From assembly GCA_040505895.1 (NCBI GenBank), contig JBEVXU010000019.1:1-64000 (forward strand): DNA of 64,000 nucleotides. The letters run 5' to 3'. Shown here in pieces: positions 16,299 through 23,769 of the stretch. This stretch comes from Vondammii sp040505895 (GTDB lineage Bacteria > Pseudomonadota > Gammaproteobacteria > Chromatiales > Chromatiaceae). The position numbers and the translations under genes are program-made. The notes beneath the pieces were generated by a model that saw only the letters and a program-made list of their open reading frames with translations, had not been told where the DNA came from and searched no databases. Each line of letters begins with the position of its first letter. The stretch's first letter is position 1.

Positions 16299-17579
16299 GT
16301 GAGATCCAAGAGCATAATTTTGCTTTTTCTGGTCGTTTGTCTTGCTGTTTATGCTGGTTTGAAAGGTTACGTCCACTTCAAGGTGAAAGCTGAAGTGGAC
16401 CGTCTTATTCATCTGGTCGAGCCCTATGTTGATATTCGTTACGAAGAGATCAGCTCAAGCTTTGGTGGAGAGGTCTCTGTTGAGGGAATTACAGTTATCC
16501 CCAAGGGGGCGGTGGAAGTTGTTCGTATCGGTGTTCTCGAGTTGGCTGGTGATGATTTCACTTTTTTGCTTGAGATGGTGGGTGGCCTGAAGGCGGACAA
16601 GCCTCCGGAGAAGGTACAGGTGGCAGCCCGTCGGATCGAAATCCCAGTGGAGGTGGAGCAACTTTTTGGCCTTGAGGGGGGCACGGCGGCCACCCGGCCA
16701 AAGCCCTGTACTCTGGGTGGTATTCTGAGCCACTCCGGCCTTGAAAATCTCGACTATCAACGATTGATAGCGGACGTACGTTTCGGTTATCGCTTGAATG
16801 CATCAGCGGGAGAGCTCTCAATCAACATAGGCTATTGGTTACAGGAGATAGAGAATTTTCAGCTTGATCTCTCATTCACCGATGTTGCCGCCGCCGGCAA
16901 TGTCGCTATGGGGGTGATGCCGAGATTGGCGGGTGGCGAGTTGCGTTACCAGATGGCACAAGACTACGCCATCGGCATGGTTAACTACTGTGCCAAGCAG
17001 GCGGGTAAGAGGCCATCCGCCTACCTCGACAACCTCTTCTCCATGAGTGACCAGCGCTATGCACAAGAGCTCGGTTTTGTTCCGGGACAGGGTATTCGTT
17101 TCATCCTGGACAAGATGATCAGGCAGTCTGCCGAGGTGCATCTCAGGATGGCACCGGGAGTGAAGCTGGACCTGACCAAGTTACAGAGTTACTCCCCAAG
17201 TCAATGGCCTGAACTGCTTGGCATGGAGGTAACCGTTGGCGAGCGACAGGTGACCGATCTCGGGCTGACGATACCGAAGAAGGGTGCTATGGGGTGGTCA
17301 TCCCGGCAGGGCGATACGCAGGATGGTGCTGCCGCATCCGGTGGTCGTTTGTCACGAGCGAAGCCCCGCTTTATCGAGACGGGTGTTGATCGTTTGGCCG
17401 GCTATTTGGGTAGTGACGTTCGAATCTACACTACAAGCCGGGGCAAGCCCAAACATGGGATGTTGAATGCCGTGGAAGGTGAATTCCTGGAGGTGGAGCA
17501 GCGTATCCATGGCGGTAAAATGACCATGCTGATACCGCTCCATATGGTTAAAAAGGTAGAGGTTCTACGTCGTAAATGA
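16299..17579 (+). CDS. Hypothetical membrane-anchored periplasmic protein
   Basis: A 426-residue protein starting with GTG. An N-terminal hydrophobic segment (IILLFLVVCLAVYAGL) anchors it; the rest is predicted periplasmic. The first half is beta-rich (VDIRYEEISSSFGGEVSVEGI and repeats of that style), recalling large translocation or lipid-carrier-like proteins, but no family is firm. The last 60 residues (VRIYTTSRGKPKHGMLNAVEG) look like a small separate domain. It stands alone, followed by the 160-bp mobile repeat. Confidence 0.75.
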   Translation: MRSKSIILLFLVVCLAVYAGLKGYVHFKVKAEVDRLIHLVEPYVDIRYEEISSSFGGEVSVEGITVIPKGAVEVVRIGVLELAGDDFTFLLEMVGGLKADKPPEKVQVAARRIEIPVEVEQLFGLEGGTAATRPKPCTLGGILSHSGLENLDYQRLIADVRFGYRLNASAGELSINIGYWLQEIENFQLDLSFTDVAAAGNVAMGVMPRLAGGELRYQMAQDYAIGMVNYCAKQAGKRPSAYLDNLFSMSDQRYAQELGFVPGQGIRFILDKMIRQSAEVHLRMAPGVKLDLTKLQSYSPSQWPELLGMEVTVGERQVTDLGLTIPKKGAMGWSSRQGDTQDGAAASGGRLSRAKPRFIETGVDRLAGYLGSDVRIYTTSRGKPKHGMLNAVEGEFLEVEQRIHGGKMTMLIPLHMVKKVEVLRRK

Positions 17580-17707
17580 GGTTCTCCGGCAGCCGGTCAT
17601 GCAGGTTGGAGTGGCTCATCTGAGCGAAGAAGTCAGGAGTTTCCTGAGAATGATTAAGCGATATTCACCTTCAAGGGCTTGGGGTGCAGATCGTGCCGCG
17701 TGTAGTA

Positions 17708-17867
17708 GGGAGACTCTGATCAAGTCATGATTGGTTTACGCTGGCTAAAATTGCCCCAATTCGCTTCGAAGATCGCAGCAATAGAGTGGCTATAACCGCT
17801 CACGTCGAAACAAATTGGAACAATTTTATCTCAGCCTAAATCTAACCAGACTTAATCAGAGGCTCCC
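17708..17867. mobile_element. MITE-like element copy 1 (160 bp, TA-flanked)
   Basis: Terminal inverted repeats of 19 bp (GGGAGACTCTGATCAAGTC on the left, complement near-identical on the right, 17 of 19 matching) enclose a non-coding core. The element is flanked by TA on both sides (17706-17707 and 17868-17869), the target duplication of Tc1/mariner and IS630 type elements. A second copy of the same length lies at 50067-50226. Its right end is 18 bp before the start of the DUF420 gene, so it forms part of that leader. Confidence 0.85.
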
Positions 17868-17885
17868 TAGAGGAGTTGTGGTTCT

Positions 17886-18305
17886 ATGATGCAATTGATT
17901 TTTCTCTATGCCGGGTCGGTGTGGGCGGTGGTGGCGCTGGTGCTGTTGTTCATTGCCTGGCGCGCTGCCCGTAGCAGTGATTTTGGGCGCCATGGTCGCA
18001 TCATGGCGGTACTGATGCTGGCCGCCTGGGCTTTTGTTGCCCTCTATCTGCTCCGTTACCGCTATCCCGGACTGGTTCCCCATGTACCGCCTGAGTATAT
18101 CTGGTGGATTGCCCTCCACGGTACGGTGGCGCTGTTGCCGTTGATCGGTGCTACCTTGTTGGTGCTTGCCCGCTGGCGCCAAAAGATGCATCCGGAGCGC
18201 TCTTCGCACTTCAATCGATATCACAAGGTTTATGGCCGGGTATTGATACCCCTTTGGGTATTCACCCATATAGGCGGGATTGTTAATGCGTTCCTCTTCT
18301 ATTGA
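17886..18305 (+). CDS. DUF420 membrane protein
   Basis: A 139-residue protein with four membrane helices (about residues 3-22, 40-60, 74-95 and 118-138) and conserved histidines (HRYHKVYGR, WVFTHIGG). The pattern agrees with DUF420/CtaM, a family linked to assembly of cytochrome oxidases. Its stop overlaps the opening of the next frame, so it is likely co-transcribed with a DsbA-like protein. The ribosome site GAGGAG lies directly after the right end of the mobile repeat. Confidence 0.75.
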   Translation: MMQLIFLYAGSVWAVVALVLLFIAWRAARSSDFGRHGRIMAVLMLAAWAFVALYLLRYRYPGLVPHVPPEYIWWIALHGTVALLPLIGATLLVLARWRQKMHPERSSHFNRYHKVYGRVLIPLWVFTHIGGIVNAFLFY

Positions 18306-18325
18306 GCCTTGGGTTGAAAGAGGCG

Positions 18326-18931
18326 ATGCAGAAGATCCTCTACTATGTCCATGACCCTATGTGTTCCTGGTGCTGGGCTTTTCGTCCCGTATGGTTGGAG
18401 GTTGTGCGTAGCCTGCCGGCTACAGTCACACCTCGGCGGCTCCTTGGTGGTCTGGCGGTAGATACTGATGAACCTATGCCCAAGACAATGCAGAGCTATC
18501 TACAAAAGACCTGGCGCACCATTGAGCAGCAGGTACCGGGAACCGTCTTCAACTTTGATTTCTGGGAGCTTTGCCAACCCAGGCGCTCAACCTGGCCCGC
18601 TTGTCGGGGAGTGATTGCGGCCCGGGAGCAGGGATTGGCATTTGAAGAGCCGATGATTGAAGCGATACAGCGCGGCTACTATCTGCATGCGCGTAACCCC
18701 TCAGACAGCGGGACACTGATGGCCATGGCACAAGAGATCGGATTGGATGGTGATCGTTTTTCTGCACAGCTGCAGTCAGCCGCCACGGGTTGGCAGCTGG
18801 AGCGGGAAATGGCTCAGGGGCGTGCTATGGGAGTGAGCGGTTTTCCATCGCTGGTGCTGCAGGAGGGCGCTGGTTTCACGCGGATTGAGCACCACTATCT
18901 GGATGCTCAGGAGTTACTCAGGGGGCTTTAA
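18326..18931 (+). CDS. DsbA-family thioredoxin-fold oxidoreductase (cytoplasmic)
   Basis: A 201-residue protein counted from ATG 18326; an alternative TTG at 18302 overlaps the previous stop. It has the DsbA/FrnE fold with a helical insertion. The redox motif is CSWC at residues 13-16 within HDPMCSWCWAF, typical of a DsbA-like subgroup that has no signal peptide and therefore acts in the cytoplasm. The cis-Pro loop is seen as VSGFPSLVL. It may be an isomerase or dithiol oxidoreductase; substrate unknown. Confidence 0.85.
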   Translation: MQKILYYVHDPMCSWCWAFRPVWLEVVRSLPATVTPRRLLGGLAVDTDEPMPKTMQSYLQKTWRTIEQQVPGTVFNFDFWELCQPRRSTWPACRGVIAAREQGLAFEEPMIEAIQRGYYLHARNPSDSGTLMAMAQEIGLDGDRFSAQLQSAATGWQLEREMAQGRAMGVSGFPSLVLQEGAGFTRIEHHYLDAQELLRGL

Positions 18932-19077
18932 TCACCTGATGCTTTGCTCCGTTATGTTAGGGAGCTAAAATCTTGTATATACATTAGATTATATGGGTAT
19001 AGAATCTACAGTGTACTTAGCTTGTGGCGTGATGACCGACTTGAAGTTGTCCAGTAGCGCCATTGTGGGGCGGTGAG

Positions 19078-19329
19078 ATGGGAAAAATACCTAGGATAGA
19101 TACTCGATATGTAGGCGGTGTATACAGAGCGTGGCCACTTTTCCTCTGGCAAAGATGCTCGTGCTGTGAGAGGGAGTTTAGGCGCGAAGCTGGATGGCGA
19201 TTCGTTGGCGTGCCTCTTTATGAGGGAAGCGGTGCGTGGGATTTTCTATGCGGAGAGTGTGCGCCGGATCAAGCAAAGGCGCGCGAATTGGTGGCCGCCA
19301 ATATCTCAGTTGCGGGTAATAAAGAGTGA
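19078..19329 (+). CDS. Small Cys-rich putative zinc-binding protein
   Basis: About 83 residues. Cysteines in CSCC and in CGEC near the C-terminus could form one zinc site. The start at 19078 follows a G-rich stretch (GGGGCGGTGAG). An alternative frame overlaps the same DNA but has a less protein-like composition. The family is not recognised and the gene is short, so confidence is limited. Confidence 0.5.
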   Translation: MGKIPRIDTRYVGGVYRAWPLFLWQRCSCCEREFRREAGWRFVGVPLYEGSGAWDFLCGECAPDQAKARELVAANISVAGNKE

Positions 19330-19413
19330 GTATGTCCCTGGACAAATAGAATCCGTACGCCAGACAGAACGCTTATCTCGTATAGATGCACAGAATGCAT
19401 CTGTTTCGCGCTT

Positions 19414-20076
19414 TTAAAACCTCAGCTTGTCCGCCGCCAATGGCTCATCGATAAAGCGGTTGCGGGTACCCTGCAACTTACCGATGCGGTTGTTGCGCCG
19501 TTTCTCCTCTTTGTCCGGCGGGTCCTGCCGATGCCACTGTTTTAATAGTTTTCCCTGGCTTCGAAAGATCTTCATTCCATAGCTGTCGTGCATGTGAAAC
19601 ATGGCGCGGGCGATATTGCCCCGGGCCTCAGGCTTTGGCTCCACCTTATGTTGGCGCTCGTCTACCTCAAAATCGCAACGCCCGAATTGTCGTTGCTCAC
19701 CCTTTATAATGCCGAAGGGGATGCTGCTGCGTGCTTTATTGATCTCCTGGCGTGCCGGATAAAGATTGTGCATATCCGCCTCGATGCGATTGAAGCGGGG
19801 GCTGTGTTTACGGCATGACTTGCGACTGCGGCACCCTTCGGCACGCATCGCCCAAGCCATGGGGAATACATGCTCGATATTAATGCCGCGTCCCCGGCGC
19901 GAGCCGAATTTTTTACCGCAGTAGAGGGTCTCGCCTCCCTTTGCGTAAATCACATCCCAGAACAAAGGTAAGGTCTCGAAGTATTCACGAAACTTGTACT
20001 GCTCCTCGCTGTGTGTAGACGTTGCTGTAGTGAGGGTGATTAAAGCCGCCAGGAGTTGGAGAGCGTTACGTGTCAT
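19414..20076 (-). CDS. endA: Endonuclease I (periplasmic/extracellular DNase)
   Basis: A 220-residue nuclease with a signal peptide (first 23 residues, ending THS-EE). The His-Me finger region is clear: INIEHVFPMAW with catalytic His69, then DMHNLYPARQEINKARS. Members cut double-stranded DNA outside the cytoplasm and use magnesium. Six cysteines, including CRSRKSCRKH, suggest disulfides, as in Vibrio endonuclease I. The length is close to E. coli EndA. Confidence 0.92.
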   Translation of the reverse strand: MTRNALQLLAALITLTTATSTHSEEQYKFREYFETLPLFWDVIYAKGGETLYCGKKFGSRRGRGINIEHVFPMAWAMRAEGCRSRKSCRKHSPRFNRIEADMHNLYPARQEINKARSSIPFGIIKGEQRQFGRCDFEVDERQHKVEPKPEARGNIARAMFHMHDSYGMKIFRSQGKLLKQWHRQDPPDKEEKRRNNRIGKLQGTRNRFIDEPLAADKLRF

Positions 20077-20140
20077 AGTTAAGGGTAAATTGTAGTCATC
20101 CCGCTTGATCGACGGGCGGTGTTTATTAATCCAGGATTAT

Positions 20141-20218
20141 CCCCAGGTTTCGCAAGCCTAGCCTAGACTACCCGGTATTAGTAGGGCGTAGCCTGTGTTG
20201 AGCTTGCGAAACCCGGGG
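20141..20218. repeat. Inverted repeat of 17 bp arms
   Basis: CCCCAGGTTTCGCAAGC (20141-20157) pairs with GCTTGCGAAACCCGGGG (20202-20218) at 16 of 17 positions. Inner sequences around GCCTAG and GTAGGGCGTAGCC also form short pairs. It is a palindromic intergenic repeat of the sort common in this genome, between endA and the CBS gene upstream of it. Confidence 0.65.
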
Positions 20219-20287
20219 CTGTCCTTGAGAAGTTATTTATACGTTAACTACAGGGACATAGTGGGGGCTATTCCCAAGGGCCGCTGA

Positions 20288-20716
20288 TCAGGTGTTGATG
20301 TAATCACGTAGATATTTTACTTCCACTGACATATCTTTCAGTTTCGCTTTCACCAGGTCGCCAATTGAGATGATAGCGATTGGTTTGCCGTTATCCATGA
20401 TTGGCAGGTGGCGGAAACGATGGTTGGTCATCATTGTCATCGCCTCCTCAACACTGGTATCCAAGGTGGCGATGATAATGTGATGAGTCATTGCATCATC
20501 GATAGCGGCGCCGGTGATGTCACCGTTGCGCTCGGCGCAGAAGCTGAGAATATCGCGTTCTGTGAGTATGCCCTGCAGATCACCACTCTCCGTGATGACC
20601 ATCACTGAGCCTACTTTTTTGTCACACATCAGCTGAATTCCGTCAAGAACGCTTACGCCGGGTGTGGCCGAGACCATGTCGCTAGATTTACCCTCCAGTA
20701 CCTCCTTCAGTTTCAT
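20288..20716 (-). CDS. Protein with tandem CBS domains
   Basis: A 142-residue protein consisting of two CBS motifs, residues about 8-62 (SVLDGIQLMCDKKVGSVMV) and 72-130 (SVEEAMTMMTNHRFRHLPIM). The pair folds into a Bateman module that binds adenine nucleotides such as AMP, ATP or S-adenosylmethionine. There is no attached effector domain, so it probably regulates a partner by nucleotide-dependent binding. A strong ribosome site (GGAGGAGA) precedes the ATG. Confidence 0.92.
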   Translation of the reverse strand: MKLKEVLEGKSSDMVSATPGVSVLDGIQLMCDKKVGSVMVITESGDLQGILTERDILSFCAERNGDITGAAIDDAMTHHIIIATLDTSVEEAMTMMTNHRFRHLPIMDNGKPIAIISIGDLVKAKLKDMSVEVKYLRDYINT

Positions 20717-20770
20717 GATGTTCTCCTCCTTAATTTAGGGTTGCATAGGTGCAAGTATAGGCAATGCTCC

Positions 20771-21229
20771 CTAAAGTACATCCTTGAGAATATCGAGGAT
20801 TAATCCGGTAGCCTCCTCAATCAGCAAAATATCGCTGTCAACCACTACCCTTTTGTATTCGTCACTGCGTGCCGGAAGCATTCGTTCCAGGTCGTTTGGC
20901 AGGTCACGTTTCTCCAGTCCGGGCGGCAGGCGGCCGTTGCGCTCCAGCTGTTTGGCCAGGCCTGGCGGCAGCTTTTCGCGCTTGGCAAGCCCTGGTGGCA
21001 GCCCCTTGCTCTTTTTTCCTTTTGATTTGCCCTTCCCCATCTTCTTTTTGGTGGGTGGCTTTTTATCTGTGGTCTGACTGGCTTGGAAGTAGTCTCTTAT
21101 TGCATGTTGCTCTAATTCACTGAAGAGGGTGTTTATCAGCTGTTCACTGCTGCCGCCCTGTGCGAGTACGGGAGTTGCAAGAGAGAGTGTGGAGAGTAGG
21201 AGGAGAAGAGTGGTGATAGCTCTGTTCAT
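20771..21229 (-). CDS. Secreted basic protein with LPPGL repeats
   Basis: About 152 residues from ATG 21229, which gives a clear signal peptide (MNRAITTLLLLLSTLSLA, cleavage near VLA-QG). The middle is very lysine-rich (KKKMGKGKSKGKKSKG). Three LPPGL(A/E)K units follow at intervals of about 14 residues, and a fourth degraded one is LPNDLER. This LPPGLAK repeat pattern occurs in small periplasmic proteins of unknown role, distantly reminiscent of RcnB. The C-terminus (DILLIEEATGLILDIL) is a conserved helix-strand of similar proteins. Confidence 0.75.
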   Translation of the reverse strand: MNRAITTLLLLLSTLSLATPVLAQGGSSEQLINTLFSELEQHAIRDYFQASQTTDKKPPTKKKMGKGKSKGKKSKGLPPGLAKREKLPPGLAKQLERNGRLPPGLEKRDLPNDLERMLPARSDEYKRVVVDSDILLIEEATGLILDILKDVL

Positions 21230-21568
21230 TGGTGCCCCTGTCTTTTTTTCTTTGGTTGGCATAGATTAAGTTTATTGGCCCGCAAATCACATAATGTTTT
21301 CTGTGTATCTAACTATAGGACAGACTTCTGAGTGATTGTGAATATTTACATTAAGCAGTCTAATCTGTTAACAACTTAGCAGACATCCGGGAAAACCATG
21401 ATTTGGCAGTGTAATTATAAAAATAGACTAAAAAATAGGCAGTTAGAATGAAAGTTACTCTTTACGTAAACGTAAGAAAGGAGTAAAAATGAACTACTTT
21501 GCAGGTGGCCGGGCGAAGAGGGTCGTCACGTCGGTCGAACTATAAACACCACCGTGGAAGAGAAAAAG
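21230..21568. other. Intergenic promoter region of prpE and the LPPGL protein
   Basis: The two genes diverge from this gap. The only distinct site is the palindrome at 21462-21475. A short open stretch starting at 21489 does not look coding. Confidence 0.5.
21462..21475. promoter_or_regulatory. TTACGT-AA-ACGTAA palindrome, LiuR-like operator before prpE
   Basis: A perfect inverted repeat TTACGT/ACGTAA separated by AA lies about 95 bp before the prpE start. It resembles sites reported for LiuR, a MerR-type regulator of acyl-CoA and branched-chain amino acid breakdown in gammaproteobacteria. The regulator gene itself is not in the window. The match is by memory of the motif. Confidence 0.5.
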
Positions 21569-23458
21569 ATGAGCTACGAAGAGATCTATACGCGTTCGAT
21601 GGAGGATCCTGAGGGTTTCTGGGCAGAGGCCGCAGCGGATATTGATTGGTACAAACCGTGGGATAAGGTGCTCGACGACTCCAACAAGCCGTTCTACCAA
21701 TGGTTTGCCGGTGGTGAACTCAATACCTGTTATAACGCACTGGATCGTCATGTCGATTCAGGGCGTGCCGACCAGGCGGCGCTGATCTACGACAGTCCGG
21801 TGACCAACAGCAAAAAAACCTACAGCTACCGTGAACTGCGTGACACCGTAGCCAAGTTTGCTGGCCTGATGAAAGCTCAGGGTGTCGGCAAGGGTGATCG
21901 GGTGATCGTCTATATGCCGATGATTCCGGAGGCGGCCATCGCCATGCTTGCATGTGCTCGTATAGGTGCCATTCACTCAGTGGTGTTCGGCGGTTTTGCC
22001 GCCAAAGAGCTGGCTACCCGTATCGACGACGCCAAGCCCAAGGCCATCGTCTCCGCCTCCTGCGGTATCGAGGGCGCCCGGGTGATCGAGTACAAACCCC
22101 TGCTCGATGAGGCGATTGAGTTCGCTGCTCATAAGCCGGATCACACCATCATCTATCAGCGCCCCCAGGCCGAGGCCACCATGCAGCCTGGACGGGATAT
22201 CAACTGGCAGGAGGGGGCTGACGCCGCCGAGCCTGCCGACTGTGTCCCCGTGGCCGCTACCGATCCGCTCTATATTCTCTACACTTCGGGTACCACCGGC
22301 ATCCCCAAAGGGGTGGTGCGTGATAACGGCGGTCACGCCGTTGCCATGAAGTGGACCATGAAGAACATCTATAACGTTGATCCCGGTGATGTCTACTGGG
22401 CGGCGTCGGATGTGGGTTGGGTGGTGGGTCACTCCTATATCGTTTACGCACCGCTGCTGCACGGCTGCACCACTATCATGTTCGAGGGCAAACCTATCGG
22501 CACTCCAGATCCGGGTGCCTTCTGGCGTGTGATCTCCGAGCATGGGGTGAAGGTGATGTTTACCGCGCCGACTGCGTTTAGAGCGATCAAGCGTGAAGAT
22601 CCCACGGCGGAGTATCTGAAAAAATATGATATGTCTCGTTTTGAAGCGCTGTTCTTGGCGGGTGAGCGTTGCGACCCTGACACCCTGGCTTGGGCTGAGA
22701 ATCATCTTAAGGTGCCGGTAATTGATCACTGGTGGCAGACCGAGACCGGCTGGGGCATTGCCGCCAACTGTCTGGGTATCGAGGCGCTGCCGGTGAAGCC
22801 CGGCTCTCCCACGGTTTGTGTTCCCGGCTTCGACGTGCGCGTTCTCGATGAGAACGGCAACGAAGAGACACCAGGTGAGATCGGCCGCATCATGGTCAAG
22901 CTGCCGATGCCTCCGGGCTGCCTGCCGACCCTGTGGCAGAACGATGAACGTTATATCGAGTCCTATCTCAGCGCCAATGAAGGTTACTACCTTTCCGGTG
23001 ATGCCGGGTATAAGGATGAGGATGGCTATCTCTGGATCATGAGCCGCATCGACGACATCATCAATGTTGCCGGCCATCGCCTCTCTACCGGTGGCATGGA
23101 GGAGGTGCTCGCCTCCCATCCCGATATCGCCGAGTGCGCAGTGATCGGTGCCGCCGATCAGCTTAAAGGCGAACTGCCGGTGGGCATGGTCGTACTCAAC
23201 GCCGGGGTTGATAAATCCCATGAAGAGATTGCTGCCGAGGCGGTTGCCCTGGTGCGTGAAAAGATCGGTCCGGTGGCGTCGTTCAAGAAAGTGGTGGTGG
23301 TGGCGCGTCTGCCCAAGACCCGCTCCGGCAAGATCCTGCGCGGCACTATGAAAAAGATCGCCGACAGTCAGGAGTGGAAGATGCCTGCGACCATCGATGA
23401 TCCTGTCATCCTCGATGAGATCACCGAGGCGTTGAAGAGCATCGGCTACGCCAAGTAA
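21569..23458 (+). CDS. prpE: Propionyl-CoA synthetase
   Basis: A 629-residue AMP-forming acyl-CoA synthetase counted from ATG 21569; the frame opens at a GTG five codons earlier. It activates propionate, or possibly 3-hydroxypropionate or acrylate, to the CoA thioester. The adenylate motif is YTSGTTGIPKGVVR (about residues 236-249), and the A8/A10 region ends in KTRSGKILRG with catalytic Lys588. That lysine is the residue acetylated by Pat in related PrpE and Acs enzymes. The opening region and WWQTETGW agree with PrpE. It is first in a row with the carboxylase, mutase and MeaB genes, so the product feeds the methylmalonyl-CoA route. Confidence 0.92.
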   Translation: MSYEEIYTRSMEDPEGFWAEAAADIDWYKPWDKVLDDSNKPFYQWFAGGELNTCYNALDRHVDSGRADQAALIYDSPVTNSKKTYSYRELRDTVAKFAGLMKAQGVGKGDRVIVYMPMIPEAAIAMLACARIGAIHSVVFGGFAAKELATRIDDAKPKAIVSASCGIEGARVIEYKPLLDEAIEFAAHKPDHTIIYQRPQAEATMQPGRDINWQEGADAAEPADCVPVAATDPLYILYTSGTTGIPKGVVRDNGGHAVAMKWTMKNIYNVDPGDVYWAASDVGWVVGHSYIVYAPLLHGCTTIMFEGKPIGTPDPGAFWRVISEHGVKVMFTAPTAFRAIKREDPTAEYLKKYDMSRFEALFLAGERCDPDTLAWAENHLKVPVIDHWWQTETGWGIAANCLGIEALPVKPGSPTVCVPGFDVRVLDENGNEETPGEIGRIMVKLPMPPGCLPTLWQNDERYIESYLSANEGYYLSGDAGYKDEDGYLWIMSRIDDIINVAGHRLSTGGMEEVLASHPDIAECAVIGAADQLKGELPVGMVVLNAGVDKSHEEIAAEAVALVREKIGPVASFKKVVVVARLPKTRSGKILRGTMKKIADSQEWKMPATIDDPVILDEITEALKSIGYAK

Positions 23459-23480
23459 GTAAAGCGGGACGATAGTCGGT

Positions 23481-23561
23481 GTAGGGTGTAATAAGCGGTA
23501 GCGCATTACACCATGACAATGGTATGTGACGGTGCAATGCGCTGCGCTTATTACGCCCTAC
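23481..23561. repeat. Inverted repeat, GTAGGGTGTAATAAGCG family
   Basis: A left arm at 23481-23512 and right arm at 23531-23561 pair along about 30 bases with a few mismatches (GTAGGGTGTAATAAGCG... and ...CGCTTATTACGCCCTAC). This palindromic repeat class is common between genes of many proteobacteria. It is untranslated and directly follows prpE. Confidence 0.8.
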
Positions 23562-23604
23562 GAGTGAGTGCATTTCGTATGTAAGGCATTGTAAAGAACG
23601 CCAG

Positions 23605-23707
23605 TCCCTTCTCCCTACGAGGGAGAAGGTTAGGATGAGGGTGTATTAACTCAACAGCTTGCCTGTTGATTCCCCTCACCCCAACCCTCTCCCCGGCGGG
23701 GAGAGGG
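23605..23707. repeat. CCCTCTCCC/GGGAGAGGG nested inverted repeat
   Basis: Two short hairpins (TCTCCCTACGAGGGAGA and CTCTCCCCGGCGGGGAGAG) flank inverted AGGTTAGGATGAGGG and CCCCTCACCCCAACC strings, so the whole segment can fold into one long stem. A second copy of the family is at 29986-30088. It lies in the leader of the mutase gene. Confidence 0.85.
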
Positions 23708-23769
23708 AGCTGGAGGTTTTTCTGTGCTCTCTGCATCCGAAGAAAAATTATCTATTAACTGGATTTACC

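Noticed and set aside
21977..23506. 509-codon minus-strand open frame opposite prpE
   Set aside because: It is an antisense shadow. The plus strand encodes a perfectly conserved PrpE over the same DNA, and the antisense product is His-rich with no family.
23659..23769. Longer start of methylmalonyl-CoA mutase
   Set aside because: The extra 37 codons come from the CCCTCTCCC repeat and have no match to mutases; ATG 23770 is the conserved start.
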